Made by a program: the position numbers and the translations under genes. This document shows, in pieces, positions 40,445 to 48,306 of a DNA stretch of 64,000 nt (its first letter is position 1; every line of letters begins with the position of its first letter). The stretch comes from Streptosporangiaceae bacterium (GTDB taxonomy: Bacteria; Actinomycetota; Actinomycetes; Streptosporangiales; Streptosporangiaceae), in assembly GCA_025934375.1 (NCBI GenBank), contig JAICYD010000023.1:1-64000 (forward strand), given 5' to 3'. The notes beneath the pieces were generated by a model. It was not told the origin of the DNA. It saw only the letters and a program-made list of their open reading frames with translations, and made no database searches.

Positions 40445-40785
40445 GGGGCGTCCCCGGTCCCGCCCCAGGAGGCGGCGAGCGGGGTGTCCGCCCCGGCCGG
40501 GCCGGTGGCCTCCGCGCCCCCCGGCGAGCCCAGCGGGGCATCGCGGCCGGGCAGCACCTGGGTGAAGAACGCCGCGTTGTCCGCCTCCCACACCGGGTCG
40601 GGCGCCTCGTTCGGGGCGTAGATCGCGTCGACGGGGCACTCGGGCAGGCAGGCCCCGCAGTCGATGCACTCGTCGGGGTTGATGTAGCGCTTGCGCAGCC
40701 CCTCGTAGATGCAGTCAACCGGGCAGCAGCTGACGCAAGAGCCGTCCAGCTCGTCGATGCAGCGCTCGGTGATGACGTACGCCAT
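40441..40785 (-). CDS. Seven-iron type ferredoxin with extended C-terminus
   Basis: The 114-residue ferredoxin has cysteines placed for a [3Fe-4S]/[4Fe-4S] pair: Cys9, Cys17, Cys21, Cys25, Cys40, Cys43, Cys46 and Cys50 (RCIDELDGSCVSCCPVDCIY and ECIDCGACLPECPVDAIY). A C-terminal extension of about 40 residues, rich in A, G and P, goes beyond the usual length. It overlaps the hydroxylase ATG by four bases and lies 4 bases from the TAXI-like gene. Flavin hydroxylases of this type use NADH directly, so the ferredoxin may serve another enzyme, for example the Rieske dioxygenase cluster, which has none of its own. Confidence 0.87.
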   Translation of the reverse strand: MAYVITERCIDELDGSCVSCCPVDCIYEGLRKRYINPDECIDCGACLPECPVDAIYAPNEAPDPVWEADNAAFFTQVLPGRDAPLGSPGGAEATGPAGADTPLAASWGGTGDAP

Positions 40786-40789
40786 GCGG

Positions 40790-41737
40790 TCAGCTCCAGA
40801 TGGGCGGTCCGGTAACCGGGTCGTCGCCGGCGTCGGCGTAGGCGCGGGCCGCCGCCGGGTGCAGCGGGACCGGCGTGCGCGCCATGTCGGCGGGGACCAG
40901 CGGGTAGGTGACGGGGGAGTGGTCGGGCGGCAGGTGAGCGTACTGCGCCTCAAGCGCGCGCCGGGTCTTCACCATGCACCAGGCGGCCAGGTAGGCGACG
41001 TCGTCGGCGAGCGTCGGCGGGCACAGCAGGACGAAGTCGGAGAAGTCCAGGGTGCGCAGGTCCGCCTCCAGGCCGGGCAGGTAGCCGGCCTCGACGGTGG
41101 CGGACGGCCAGCCCTCGGCGGCGAACCCCGCGAGCACGTCCTCGCCCCACGGCAGGTAGCGCACCGGGCGCTTGGCGGCGATCCGCTGCCAGTGCGGCGT
41201 CATGATCGCCTCGTGAATCAGCACGTCGGTGTCGCCGTCGGCGAACCAGCTGATCGGCGGGAAGGGCCGCTCGTCGTAGCGGAACGACAAGGCGTCCGGG
41301 GCGACGCCGGCCAGCCGCAGGGCCTTGTGCGCGGCCAGGCCGATGAGGTTCACGCCATCGTCGGGGGAGGTCGCGACAGTCACCCCGCCGGGGATGGCGG
41401 CCAGGTCGGCTACTGTGCGAGCCGGGAGCGCGGCGTCGACCGCGACGACCAGGCGGTCGCGCTGCCCGATCACGCCCAGCGCGCACAGGTCGCCCGGCTG
41501 CAGCAGGGGCACCGCGGCGGCCGGGGTGACCACGGCGATGTCGGCCGCGCCCGAGCGAAGCGCGGCGATCGCGTCCGTGCCGCCGCGGCCGGACCAGATC
41601 GCGAACCGCGACTCGCGCGGCGAGCGGTCGCCGATCTCCTGGGCGAGCCAGCCGCAGATCCGGTGCATGTTCGCCTGTCCCCAGTCACCGCGGAAGGCCA
41701 GGGTGACCGGATGGTCCAGGCGGGGCTCGTCAGCCAC
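40790..41737 (-). CDS. TAXI-family solute-binding-like protein without signal peptide
   Basis: The 315-residue protein has the two-lobe binding-protein layout: GAADIAVVTPAAAVPLLQPG, DGVNLIGLAAHKALRLAGVA and EAIMTPHW, ending VPLHPAAARAYADAG like the protein at 502-1473. It starts at GTG 41737, has no signal peptide and has no TRAP membrane subunits beside it. Embedded between a DUF4242-like gene and the ferredoxin in the gentisate operon, it is more likely to bind a pathway intermediate in the cytoplasm than to take part in uptake. This is an inference. Confidence 0.72.
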   Translation of the reverse strand: MADEPRLDHPVTLAFRGDWGQANMHRICGWLAQEIGDRSPRESRFAIWSGRGGTDAIAALRSGAADIAVVTPAAAVPLLQPGDLCALGVIGQRDRLVVAVDAALPARTVADLAAIPGGVTVATSPDDGVNLIGLAAHKALRLAGVAPDALSFRYDERPFPPISWFADGDTDVLIHEAIMTPHWQRIAAKRPVRYLPWGEDVLAGFAAEGWPSATVEAGYLPGLEADLRTLDFSDFVLLCPPTLADDVAYLAAWCMVKTRRALEAQYAHLPPDHSPVTYPLVPADMARTPVPLHPAAARAYADAGDDPVTGPPIWS

Positions 41738-42002
41738 GGGCGAGCATCTGAGCGAGCTGCGCGTCGCTGAGCGCGTAGTCGAGCTCGTTGATGGAGTCGA
41801 ACGGGAAGCCAACTCGCTCAAATTCCTGCTCTACCTCGGCGGCGCTGCCTGCCTCGTACAGCGTCGCGATGAAGCCGGTGCCGGTGTTGACGTACAGCTG
41901 CCGGAAGGTCGCGTGGACGTTCTTGGCGACGTCTGGCGCGTAGCCCGCGATCTCCTCCGGCGACAGGCCGGGGGCTTGGTGGAGGCTCAGGAATAGGGCC
42001 AT
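41730..42002 (-). CDS. Small DUF4242-like protein
   Basis: The 90-residue protein (LHQAPGLSPEEIAGYAPDVA, TGFIATLYEAGSAAEVEQEF, VGFPFDSINELDY) has the ferredoxin-like alpha/beta pattern of DUF4242 (SCO4226-type) small proteins, some of which bind nickel. The functional histidine pattern is weak, so the family call is tentative. It is the first gene of the gentisate operon; its stop overlaps the TAXI-like start by eight bases. The ATG lies 25 bases from the 21-bp IclR palindrome. Confidence 0.6.
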   Translation of the reverse strand: MALFLSLHQAPGLSPEEIAGYAPDVAKNVHATFRQLYVNTGTGFIATLYEAGSAAEVEQEFERVGFPFDSINELDYALSDAQLAQMLARG

Positions 42003-42026
42003 GGCATTCTCCTCGAATGTGCCACT

Positions 42027-42047
42027 CTACGGAACAGTGTTCCGTAG
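42027..42047. promoter_or_regulatory. Perfect 21-bp palindrome, IclR operator between divergent units
   Basis: CTACGGAACA, a central G, and TGTTCCGTAG form a flawless inverted repeat in the gap between the minus-strand gentisate operon and the plus-strand IclR gene. The location and the size fit an IclR binding site controlling both transcripts. It also rules out IclR starts upstream of 42048. Confidence 0.7.
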
Positions 42048-42081
42048 TCTGCTACATCAGTCAATGATGTGCAAGGCCCCG

Positions 42082-42888
42082 ATGCGCTACCCTGCAGGGG
42101 TGGAGCAAGGTCCCGCTGACGCCCGGCCCGACCGCCCGGGCGGGCTGATCGGCGCGGTCGACAACGTGCTGCGCCTGCTCCGCCTCTTCGAGGATCACGA
42201 GATGATCCGGGTCAACCAGGTCGCGCGGGACATGGGGCTGTCCAGGTCGACGGTCCACCGCATGCTCGCGACGCTCAGCCATCATCAGTTCGTCGAGCAG
42301 GACGAGGACTCGCGCGCCTACCGGCCCGGGCCCGTGCTGGTTGACATCGGCCTGTCAGTGGTGTCCAAGCTCGACCTCGTCGCGGTCTCGCACGCGTCGC
42401 TGGAGGAGCTGCGGGACCGGACCGGGGAGACCGCGCACCTGGGCATCGCCCGTGGTGATGTCAACGTCTTGTACCTCGACAGCGTCGAGAGCTACCAGGT
42501 CGTGCGGACCAGCAGCCGGGTCGGCCGGATGCTGCCCGCACACGCGACGGCCACCGGCAAGGTCCTGCTCGCCGAGCGCGGCGACGCGGACATCGCCGCC
42601 CTGTACCCGGCCGGGCTGCCCGCCGGGCCGATGCCCCGCGCGCTGGCCAGCCTCGGCGAGCTGCTGGAGCAGATCGCCGAGGTTCGCCGGCTCGGGTACG
42701 CGGTCAACTACGGCGAGAGCGAGAGCGACGTGGCCGCGGTCGCGGCCCCGGTCCGTGACAAGCGCGGCCGCCTGCGGTGCGCCGTCGTGGTCACCGCGCC
42801 GCTGTCGCGCGTCGATGACGCGTGGGTGAAGACCGCCGCCGCGGCGACCATGCAGGTCGCGCGCGATCTGGGCGAGCGGCTGGGCTGA
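42082..42888 (+). CDS. IclR-family transcriptional regulator of the gentisate operon
   Basis: The 268-residue regulator has a winged helix (RVNQVARDMGLSRSTVHRML) and an IclR effector domain (GDVNVLYLDSVESYQVVRTS, PAHATATGKVLLAERG, YAVNYGESESDVAAVAAP). The start is uncertain: ATG 42082 has AAGG six bases earlier, whereas ATG 42064 and 42067 and GTG 42100 are possible. The divergent arrangement over the palindrome 42027-42047 indicates it controls the gentisate operon and itself. A second, weaker site (42926-42946) precedes the cupin genes, so the regulon may extend to them. Aromatic acids are the usual effectors in this family. Confidence 0.88.
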   Translation: MRYPAGVEQGPADARPDRPGGLIGAVDNVLRLLRLFEDHEMIRVNQVARDMGLSRSTVHRMLATLSHHQFVEQDEDSRAYRPGPVLVDIGLSVVSKLDLVAVSHASLEELRDRTGETAHLGIARGDVNVLYLDSVESYQVVRTSSRVGRMLPAHATATGKVLLAERGDADIAALYPAGLPAGPMPRALASLGELLEQIAEVRRLGYAVNYGESESDVAAVAAPVRDKRGRLRCAVVVTAPLSRVDDAWVKTAAAATMQVARDLGERLG

Positions 42889-42925
42889 CTTCGGGGCTTG
42901 CGGCGGCTCCCGGTTCGGTATCACA

Positions 42926-42946
42926 ATGGGGGTCAGTGTTCCGCAT
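42926..42946. promoter_or_regulatory. Second, degenerate copy of the IclR site
   Basis: Around a central G at 42936 the right arm TGTTCCGCAT matches the perfect site's right arm at 8 of 10 positions; the left arm matches at about 5 of 10. It lies 24 bases before the start of the cupin gene at 42970, suggesting IclR control of this pair as well. Confidence 0.4.
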
Positions 42947-42969
42947 GACGCTACATGGTGAGGTGAGGC

Positions 42970-43683
42970 GTGCACCTAGAGGACACCCGGCGGATCCCGC
43001 CGCCTGACCCCGATCGCGAGCCGCTCAAGGTCAATGTCTACGAGCGGATGTCCAAGGCGGCCGCGCAGCTGACGCCGCTGTTCCCCTACGACTCGGCCGG
43101 GGCGATCATCCCCGCGGGCGCGGTCCTGGTGGGCGGCCCGGACATGGAGTACGGGCACTTCTTCCACTGGAACACCGTCAACGAGGTCGCGGTCACCTAC
43201 GGCGCCAGCAAGGCGATGCTGGCCGCCGGGCAGATCTTCGTGACCCAGCAGCTGCACGGGGTGAACTCGTTCCTGCGCGATCAGAAGGACCCGGACGCGT
43301 TCGCCGTCATGGTCATCACCCAGCACCAGTCGGCCTCCGGGGACCAGAAGGAGGCGCTGATCGCGCGGTGCGCCAAGTGCAAGGCGGAACTGGTGCGGAC
43401 GGAGTACGACGCCACCCCGCACGGGCTGCCCGGCTACGACGCCAAGCGCTATGGCGCCGACGAGGACCCGGTCCGGCAGTTCGCCACCCTCGCGGGCTCG
43501 GCGGACTTCATCACCGCCCGCAACAGCGACGAGGGCCGCGCCTGCGCCGGGTGCGGGCACGTCAACGATCGCTTCCCCGCCGAGCGGTGGGGGTGGGAGC
43601 GAACGGTGCTGCAGACCCGGACGGTCAACGCCGCCTACCACTCGCTGGCGCAGGCCGCGTCGCCGGCGGAGGCCGCGTCATGA
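42970..43683 (+). CDS. 3-hydroxyanthranilate dioxygenase-like cupin, first of a pair
   Basis: The 237-residue protein has a cupin core with the HAAO-like spacing His-x5-Glu (FFHWNTVNEVAV) and a later His (QQLHGVNSF), followed by zinc-ribbon-like cysteine pairs (ARCAKCKAEL and CAGCGH). HAAO-type dioxygenases cleave 3-hydroxyanthranilate with Fe(II), and their C-terminal rubredoxin-like site binds a structural iron. The gene overlaps the next cupin by four bases, so two related proteins are produced together. The pairing suggests a heteromeric or two-step ring-cleaving enzyme. The GTG at 42970 follows GAGG. The exact substrate is not deducible. Confidence 0.65.
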   Translation: MHLEDTRRIPPPDPDREPLKVNVYERMSKAAAQLTPLFPYDSAGAIIPAGAVLVGGPDMEYGHFFHWNTVNEVAVTYGASKAMLAAGQIFVTQQLHGVNSFLRDQKDPDAFAVMVITQHQSASGDQKEALIARCAKCKAELVRTEYDATPHGLPGYDAKRYGADEDPVRQFATLAGSADFITARNSDEGRACAGCGHVNDRFPAERWGWERTVLQTRTVNAAYHSLAQAASPAEAAS

Positions 43684-44228
43684 ACCGGCGGCGCATGCTG
43701 CACGCCTTCAAGGCCGAGGTGGGCGAGTACGAGGACGCCGCCGCGCTTCCCGCCGAGACCGACCCGCAGCTGTACCTGTCCCGCAACCGCCAGCCGCAGC
43801 CGTTCCACCTCATCTGCTCCAAGGACAACGTGCTCAGCCTGATGTCCGGGTCCGCGCGCGTCCACCTGCGTGACAGCTCCGTCAACCGCTTCAAGATGGA
43901 CGTCGGGGACCACGTGTACATCCCGGCCGGCACGCCGCACCGGATCGTGCCGGTCAGCGAGGGCCTCATGCTCCGGTTCCAGCCGGCCGAGGCGGGGCTG
44001 CAGGGCGCCGCGTGGTACTGCGACGGGTGCGACAGCGAGCTGCGCCGGTATGAGTGGGAGCACGACGCCGGCACTCCCGCGGTGCGGTACTACTCCGCTG
44101 CGTGCGCCCGGTTCTCCGCCGATGAGGCGGCGCGGACCTGCGGCAAGTGCGGGGCGGTGGCCGCGCCGGTGGACCTGGCCGCCTACAGCTGGCCGCCGGC
44201 GGAAGCGCCCGCTCCCTCAGTGTTATGA
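43680..44228 (+). CDS. 3-hydroxyanthranilate dioxygenase-like cupin, second of a pair
   Basis: The 182-residue cupin has FHLICSKDNVLSL, VGDHVYIPAGTPHRIVPVS and a C-terminal CDGCDSELRRYEW with CGKCG, the rubredoxin-like knuckles of HAAO. Its size is that of bacterial HAAO (about 175-186). In the usual metal triad the glutamate seems replaced by aspartate (Ser-Lys-Asp region), so metal binding is uncertain. It starts at ATG 43680, overlapping the first cupin's stop. Its C-terminus overlaps the opposite-strand GntR gene by 46 bases. Confidence 0.7.
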   Translation: MNRRRMLHAFKAEVGEYEDAAALPAETDPQLYLSRNRQPQPFHLICSKDNVLSLMSGSARVHLRDSSVNRFKMDVGDHVYIPAGTPHRIVPVSEGLMLRFQPAEAGLQGAAWYCDGCDSELRRYEWEHDAGTPAVRYYSAACARFSADEAARTCGKCGAVAAPVDLAAYSWPPAEAPAPSVL

Positions 44229-44998
44229 ACCGCGATGAGCCGGGCGGCCTCTGCGGCGTCGCGGCGCTCCAGCGCCGCGACGAGGTTGGCGTGCAGTTGG
44301 TAACGCGCTTCGATGTAGCCGGGCAGCGGCGTGTCGTCGGCCGGCAATACGGACAGCGTGTGCCGCTCGATGAGCTCCAGCAGCACGCCGTAGAACGACC
44401 GCAGCAGCTTGCTGGGGCTGACCGCGGCGATCTGGGCGTGCAGTTGCCAGTTGGCGTGCACGAAGGCGACGGCGTCGCCGCTGGCGACGGCGGCCGCCAT
44501 GGGGTTCAGGCAGGCCCGGGCGGCCGCGAGGTCGGCCGGGGAGGCGTGCCACAGCGCGTCCTCGATCAGCAGCGGGTCCAGGGCGTTGCGGATGCGGATG
44601 GCCTCGGCCACGGCGGCCTCGTTGGCGTCCAGCTCGAGCCGGGACCCGCCCAGGCGGACGGTCAGCTGCCGGTCGGCGACGAACAGACCGCCGCCCGGCC
44701 CGGGCCGCACGGTGACCAGCTGACGTTCCTGCAGCAGTCGCAGCGCCTCATTGAACGTGCCCACCGAGACGCCGCACTGGGCGCGGACGGCTTCCTTGGT
44801 GCCCAGGCGCGTGCCCGGGGCCACCGCGGCGGCCAGGCTCGCCACGTGGTCGGCCGCCTGCTCGGCGCGCGAGCGCCCCGGGGGATGCTCCCAGTCGCCG
44901 CGCCGCAGTGCTGTCTCAACCTGAGGGGCTACCTCGGCCAGGGGTGCCATCTCGGCCTGGCTGGCCCCGGTCTCGCGGGTCTCGTCGGCCGCGGCCAC
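44183..44998 (-). CDS. GntR-family regulator (FadR/FCD type)
   Basis: The 271-residue regulator has an N-terminal winged helix (LGTKEAVRAQCGVSVGTFNE, ALRLLQERQLVTVRPGPGGG) and an all-helical FCD effector domain with EAIRIRNALDPLLIEDA, HANWQLHAQIA and EARYQLHANLVAALERRDAA. The GTG at 44998 is supported by GGAGGG eight bases upstream; a much longer open frame is not coding. It is divergent from the flavin monooxygenase at 45174, so regulation of that gene is likely. FCD regulators respond to organic acids. Confidence 0.87.
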   Translation of the reverse strand: MAAADETRETGASQAEMAPLAEVAPQVETALRRGDWEHPPGRSRAEQAADHVASLAAAVAPGTRLGTKEAVRAQCGVSVGTFNEALRLLQERQLVTVRPGPGGGLFVADRQLTVRLGGSRLELDANEAAVAEAIRIRNALDPLLIEDALWHASPADLAAARACLNPMAAAVASGDAVAFVHANWQLHAQIAAVSPSKLLRSFYGVLLELIERHTLSVLPADDTPLPGYIEARYQLHANLVAALERRDAAEAARLIAVHNTEGAGASAGGQL

Positions 44999-45173
44999 GA
45001 GCGGCTCCCTCCGGGTCAGGTGCGGCAAGCAATATCGGCTATGTGGGGCAATCATAGGGCGAGCGGGCCCTCCGCGACCTGATGGCGGAATGTGGTGGGC
45101 CAGGGCCGCCTGCTCCCGCTGACGAGGGCCGTGGCGCCCGCCCGGGCGCGCACGAGGATCCGAGGAGGAGCCC

Positions 45174-46349
45174 ATGACCGAACCGACCGCCGCCGAGCTC
45201 GTGGCCCGGGCGCGGGCGCTCGCGCCGCTGCTGCGAGAGCACGCGGCCAAGAGCGACGCCGACCGCCGGGTAGCCACCGACTGCATGGACGCGCTGGGCG
45301 AGGCCGGCCTGTTCAAGATCTCCGTCCCCAGGCGGTACGGCGGGAACGAGACCACGCTGCGCACGATGCTGGACGTGTCGGCCGCCGTCGCCGAGGGCGA
45401 CGGCTCCGCCGGGTGGGTCGTCGCGCTCGTCAACGTGTGCCACTGGCTGGCCGCGCTGTTCTCCGAGCGGGCGCAGGACGAGGTGTTCGCCGACGCCCAG
45501 CCCCGGGTGACCGGGGTGCTGACCCCGTCGGCCACCACCCGCAAGGTGGACGGCGGCTGGCGGGTGTCGGGCCGCTGGTACTTCAACTCCGGTTCCTGGT
45601 GGTCCACCTGGGCGGTACTCGGCGTCCCGCTGACCGACGACGCCGGCGAGGTGGTCGACCAGGGGCTGGTCCTCATCCCGGCGGCCGACTTCACCATCGA
45701 GGACGTCTGGTTCGTCACCGGGATGCGGGGAACCGCCAGCAACTGCCTGGTGGCCGAGGACGCCTTCGTCCCCGAACATCGCGTCATGTCCGTGCCGGCC
45801 GCGATCGAGGGCCACTACCAGACCCCGTTCACCGGCGAGTCGCTGTACCGGTCGGCCTTCATCCCGCTGCTGACCCTGGTGCTGGCGGGCCCGCAACTCG
45901 GCATGGGGCGGGCGGCACTGGACCTCGTCTTGGGCAAGGCGGCCAGGAAGCCCATCTCCTACACTTTCTTCGAGACCCAGGCCGAATCGGTCGCCTTCCA
46001 GCTCCAGATGGCCGACGCCGCCACCAAGGTCGACGTCGCCGCGCTGCTGTGCTACCGGGCCGCGGCCGACATCGACGATGCCGCGGTCCGCGGGGAGTAC
46101 CTGGACTACCGGGCCCGGGCGCGGGTTCGCGCGGACACCGGGTACGCGGTGCAAAGCGTCGTCGAGGCCCTGACCATCTTGATGAACGCGCACGGGGCGG
46201 GCGGGTTCGCGGACACCAGCCCGCTGCAACGGATCTGGCGGGACTGCAACGTCGCCGCCCGCCACGCCGTGGTCTCGCCGGCCGTGGGCGCGGAGGTCTA
46301 CGGCAAGGCCCTGCTTGGGGTGGACGAGAAGATCACCCCGCTCGTCTGA
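45174..46349 (+). CDS. Acyl-CoA-dehydrogenase-fold flavin monooxygenase (HsaA/DszC-like)
   Basis: The 391-residue protein has the acyl-CoA dehydrogenase fold used by group D flavin monooxygenases: an N-terminal helical region (RVATDCMDALGEAGLFKISV), YGGNETTLRTMLDVSAAVAE, the middle barrel (GGWRVSGRWYFNSGSWWSTW), and a C-terminal helical domain (HGAGGFADTSPLQRIWRDCN). It lacks the active-site glutamate of dehydrogenases. Such enzymes hydroxylate aromatic rings or steroid phenols using reduced flavin from a separate reductase, which is absent here. Start ATG 45174 after GAGGAG. Confidence 0.85.
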   Translation: MTEPTAAELVARARALAPLLREHAAKSDADRRVATDCMDALGEAGLFKISVPRRYGGNETTLRTMLDVSAAVAEGDGSAGWVVALVNVCHWLAALFSERAQDEVFADAQPRVTGVLTPSATTRKVDGGWRVSGRWYFNSGSWWSTWAVLGVPLTDDAGEVVDQGLVLIPAADFTIEDVWFVTGMRGTASNCLVAEDAFVPEHRVMSVPAAIEGHYQTPFTGESLYRSAFIPLLTLVLAGPQLGMGRAALDLVLGKAARKPISYTFFETQAESVAFQLQMADAATKVDVAALLCYRAAADIDDAAVRGEYLDYRARARVRADTGYAVQSVVEALTILMNAHGAGGFADTSPLQRIWRDCNVAARHAVVSPAVGAEVYGKALLGVDEKITPLV

Positions 46350-46464
46350 GAACTGGAGCGAATCAACCATCGACGGCATCGGCGAGCTGCGCAAGCGGTT
46401 CACCGCATGAGGAAGGCACCGCGACCCTGCGCACAGTCAGTAACTACTTTCTGACACTCTGTAT

Positions 46465-47553
46465 ATGAACCATCTATGGGGGGAGCTGGCGCCAGTGCCA
46501 CCGAGTCATGTCCACTTCAACGGCAGCCTCAACCTGGCCGATGCCGAGACGGTGATGCGCGAGATCGCCGCGCGGATCCCGGCGGGCCTGCGCCGCGTCC
46601 CGGACGGGGAAACCGGGGACCGGGCCGGCTGGATCTTCTTCCAGGCTCATCAGTTCCAGCACCTGCCCTGGCTGGAGCCGGCGCAGACGTTCGACCCGGT
46701 CGAAGGCGATTACCAGCACATGCCGCAGCTGCGGCTGGCCGGGGGAGCCGACCCGGCCACGGTGACCTGGCCCGACCCCGGCTACGCGGATGCCTACCTC
46801 GGGTCCTATGAGACCTTCACCGCGCTGCGCGAGGAAGGCGTCATCCCCGCCGGAGTCCGCTTCCAGGTGGAATACCCGACGCCGATGGCCTCCATCAGCG
46901 CCTACGTCGTCCTGGAGGATCGGCAGGCCGTGCTGCCGGCCTACGAGCGGGCGATGTTCGCGGACCTGGGCCGGCTGCTGGCGGCGGTCCCGCGCGAGCA
47001 GGTGGCCGTCCAGTGGGACGTCGCCGTGGAGTTCAGCCTCCTGGAGGAGTTCTTCGGGCCGCTGAGCCCGCAGGCCCGCGACGCGATCATCGCCAGCCTC
47101 GCGCGCTGCGTGGACGCGGTGCCCGCCGAGGTGCCCGCGGGCCTGCACCTTTGCTACGGGGACTGGGGGCACCAGCATTTCAAGGAGCCGCTGTCACTGG
47201 AGTTGCAGGTCCGGGTGCTGAACGCGGTGGTGGCGGCGGCGGGGCGGCCGGTGAGCTTCGTCTCCTTCACGGTGCCGCAGTACCAGCGCTCGGCGGGCTA
47301 CTTCGCGCCGCTGGCCGAGCTGGCCACCGGGCCAGAAACCGAGCTCAACTTCGGGATCGTGCCGTATCATCCCGCCGACCAGGCGCCCGGCACCACCGCC
47401 GAGCAGGTGCGGCTGATCGACGCCGCCCTCGCGGGGAGCCCGGCCGGCCCCCGCCCCTGGGGGATATCCACCGAGTGCGGCATGGGCCGGGCGGGCCGGG
47501 AGGAGATGCCAGCGCTGCTGGACCTGCACCGTCAGATCGTCGCCGCGGGCTGA
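46465..47553 (+). CDS. MetE/UROD-like protein of unknown function
   Basis: The 362-residue protein has the TIM-barrel pattern of cobalamin-independent methionine synthase and uroporphyrinogen decarboxylase relatives: HVHFNGSLNLADAETVMREI, RRVPDGETGDRAGWIFFQAH, the strand VAVQWDVAVEFS, HLCYGDWGHQHF with a possible metal His/Cys pair, and WGISTECGMGRAG with a final cysteine. MetE uses such His/Cys/Cys residues to bind zinc and transfer methyl groups. It is too short for full MetE and may be a methyltransferase of another thiol. ATG 46465 directly follows a TATA-like element. Confidence 0.7.
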   Translation: MNHLWGELAPVPPSHVHFNGSLNLADAETVMREIAARIPAGLRRVPDGETGDRAGWIFFQAHQFQHLPWLEPAQTFDPVEGDYQHMPQLRLAGGADPATVTWPDPGYADAYLGSYETFTALREEGVIPAGVRFQVEYPTPMASISAYVVLEDRQAVLPAYERAMFADLGRLLAAVPREQVAVQWDVAVEFSLLEEFFGPLSPQARDAIIASLARCVDAVPAEVPAGLHLCYGDWGHQHFKEPLSLELQVRVLNAVVAAAGRPVSFVSFTVPQYQRSAGYFAPLAELATGPETELNFGIVPYHPADQAPGTTAEQVRLIDAALAGSPAGPRPWGISTECGMGRAGREEMPALLDLHRQIVAAG

Positions 47554-47563
47554 CACCACGTCA

Positions 47564-47590
47564 GGGCCGCCCGGCGCCACCGGGCGGCCC
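47564..47590. terminator. Strong hairpin between convergent genes
   Basis: GGGCCGCCCGG (47564-47574), loop CGCCA, and CCGGGCGGCCC (47580-47590) form an 11-bp perfect stem between the MetE-like gene and the tetR gene, which converge. It lacks a long U-tract, as is common for actinobacterial bidirectional terminators. Confidence 0.7.
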
Positions 47591-47616
47591 GGACGCTCTC
47601 GCCGCGAGATCTCGGC

Positions 47617-48306
47617 TCAGGACAGTCCCGCCTCGATGAAGGCGCTGGTGACTTCCTCAATGTGACGGCGGGTGGCGTCGGGGGCGTCCCGCAGCGGGCC
47701 TTGCCCGGTGAGGACGGCCAGCCCGTGCACCACGGACCAGATGGGGTACTCGATACCGGCCCGGCGACGCCGGCTGAGGACGCCGGCGTCGGCCAGCTCG
47801 TCGAGTACCGCGCGGAGCTGGTCCAGGGGGAGGGGGCCCGGCTCGGCCCCGCCGTCGGCCCCGGCGCCGGGCGCGCCGTAGGCGTGCTGATGGGGCACGG
47901 CGAAGGCGGTCGCGAACAGGCCCGGCTCCGCGCGGGCGAAGTCCAGGTACGCCCGGCCGATCGCTTGCAGGCGGCGGCGGGCGGCGGCGGGATCCCCCCG
48001 CTGGCCGCGCACGCGGCCGACGCCGGCGGCCATGCGGGCGGCGAGCTCGCGCATGGCCGCCGTGCAGACCGCGGCCAGCAGCTCGTCCCGGTTGGCGAAG
48101 TGCCGGTAGGCGGCGTTGGGCACCACGCCCACCATCCGGACCGCCTCGCGGAGCACGACGGCGTCCGGGCCGCCGGCCCGGGCCAGCTCGAGGCCGGCGG
48201 CGACCAGGCCCTCGCGAACGGCGCCGCGCGGGCGCCGCCGCCGGGCCTCGGTTGCCTCACCCGCTGATCCGTCGCTTGTCACGGACGACAATTTAGTGGA
48301 CAGCAT
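47617..48306 (-). CDS. TetR-family transcriptional regulator
   Basis: The roughly 229-residue regulator has an HTH of the form PDAVVLREAVRMVGVVPNAA, then YRHFANRDELLAAVCTAAM, and a C-terminal TetR_C_33-like domain with YPIWSVVHGLAVLTGQGPLR. It is divergent from the carbonic anhydrase gene, and three palindromes lie between them. ATG 48306 lies within the first palindrome; GTG 48282 is an alternative and TTG 48318 a third. The ligand is unknown. Control of a carbonic anhydrase by a dedicated TetR repressor is unusual. Confidence 0.85.
   Translation of the reverse strand: MLSTKLSSVTSDGSAGEATEARRRRPRGAVREGLVAAGLELARAGGPDAVVLREAVRMVGVVPNAAYRHFANRDELLAAVCTAAMRELAARMAAGVGRVRGQRGDPAAARRRLQAIGRAYLDFARAEPGLFATAFAVPHQHAYGAPGAGADGGAEPGPLPLDQLRAVLDELADAGVLSRRRRAGIEYPIWSVVHGLAVLTGQGPLRDAPDATRRHIEEVTSAFIEAGLS

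Noticed and set aside
44183..45787. A 534-codon version of the GntR gene
   Set aside because: The upstream part overlaps the flavin monooxygenase on the other strand and is compositionally a shadow; GTG 44998 has a proper ribosome site.
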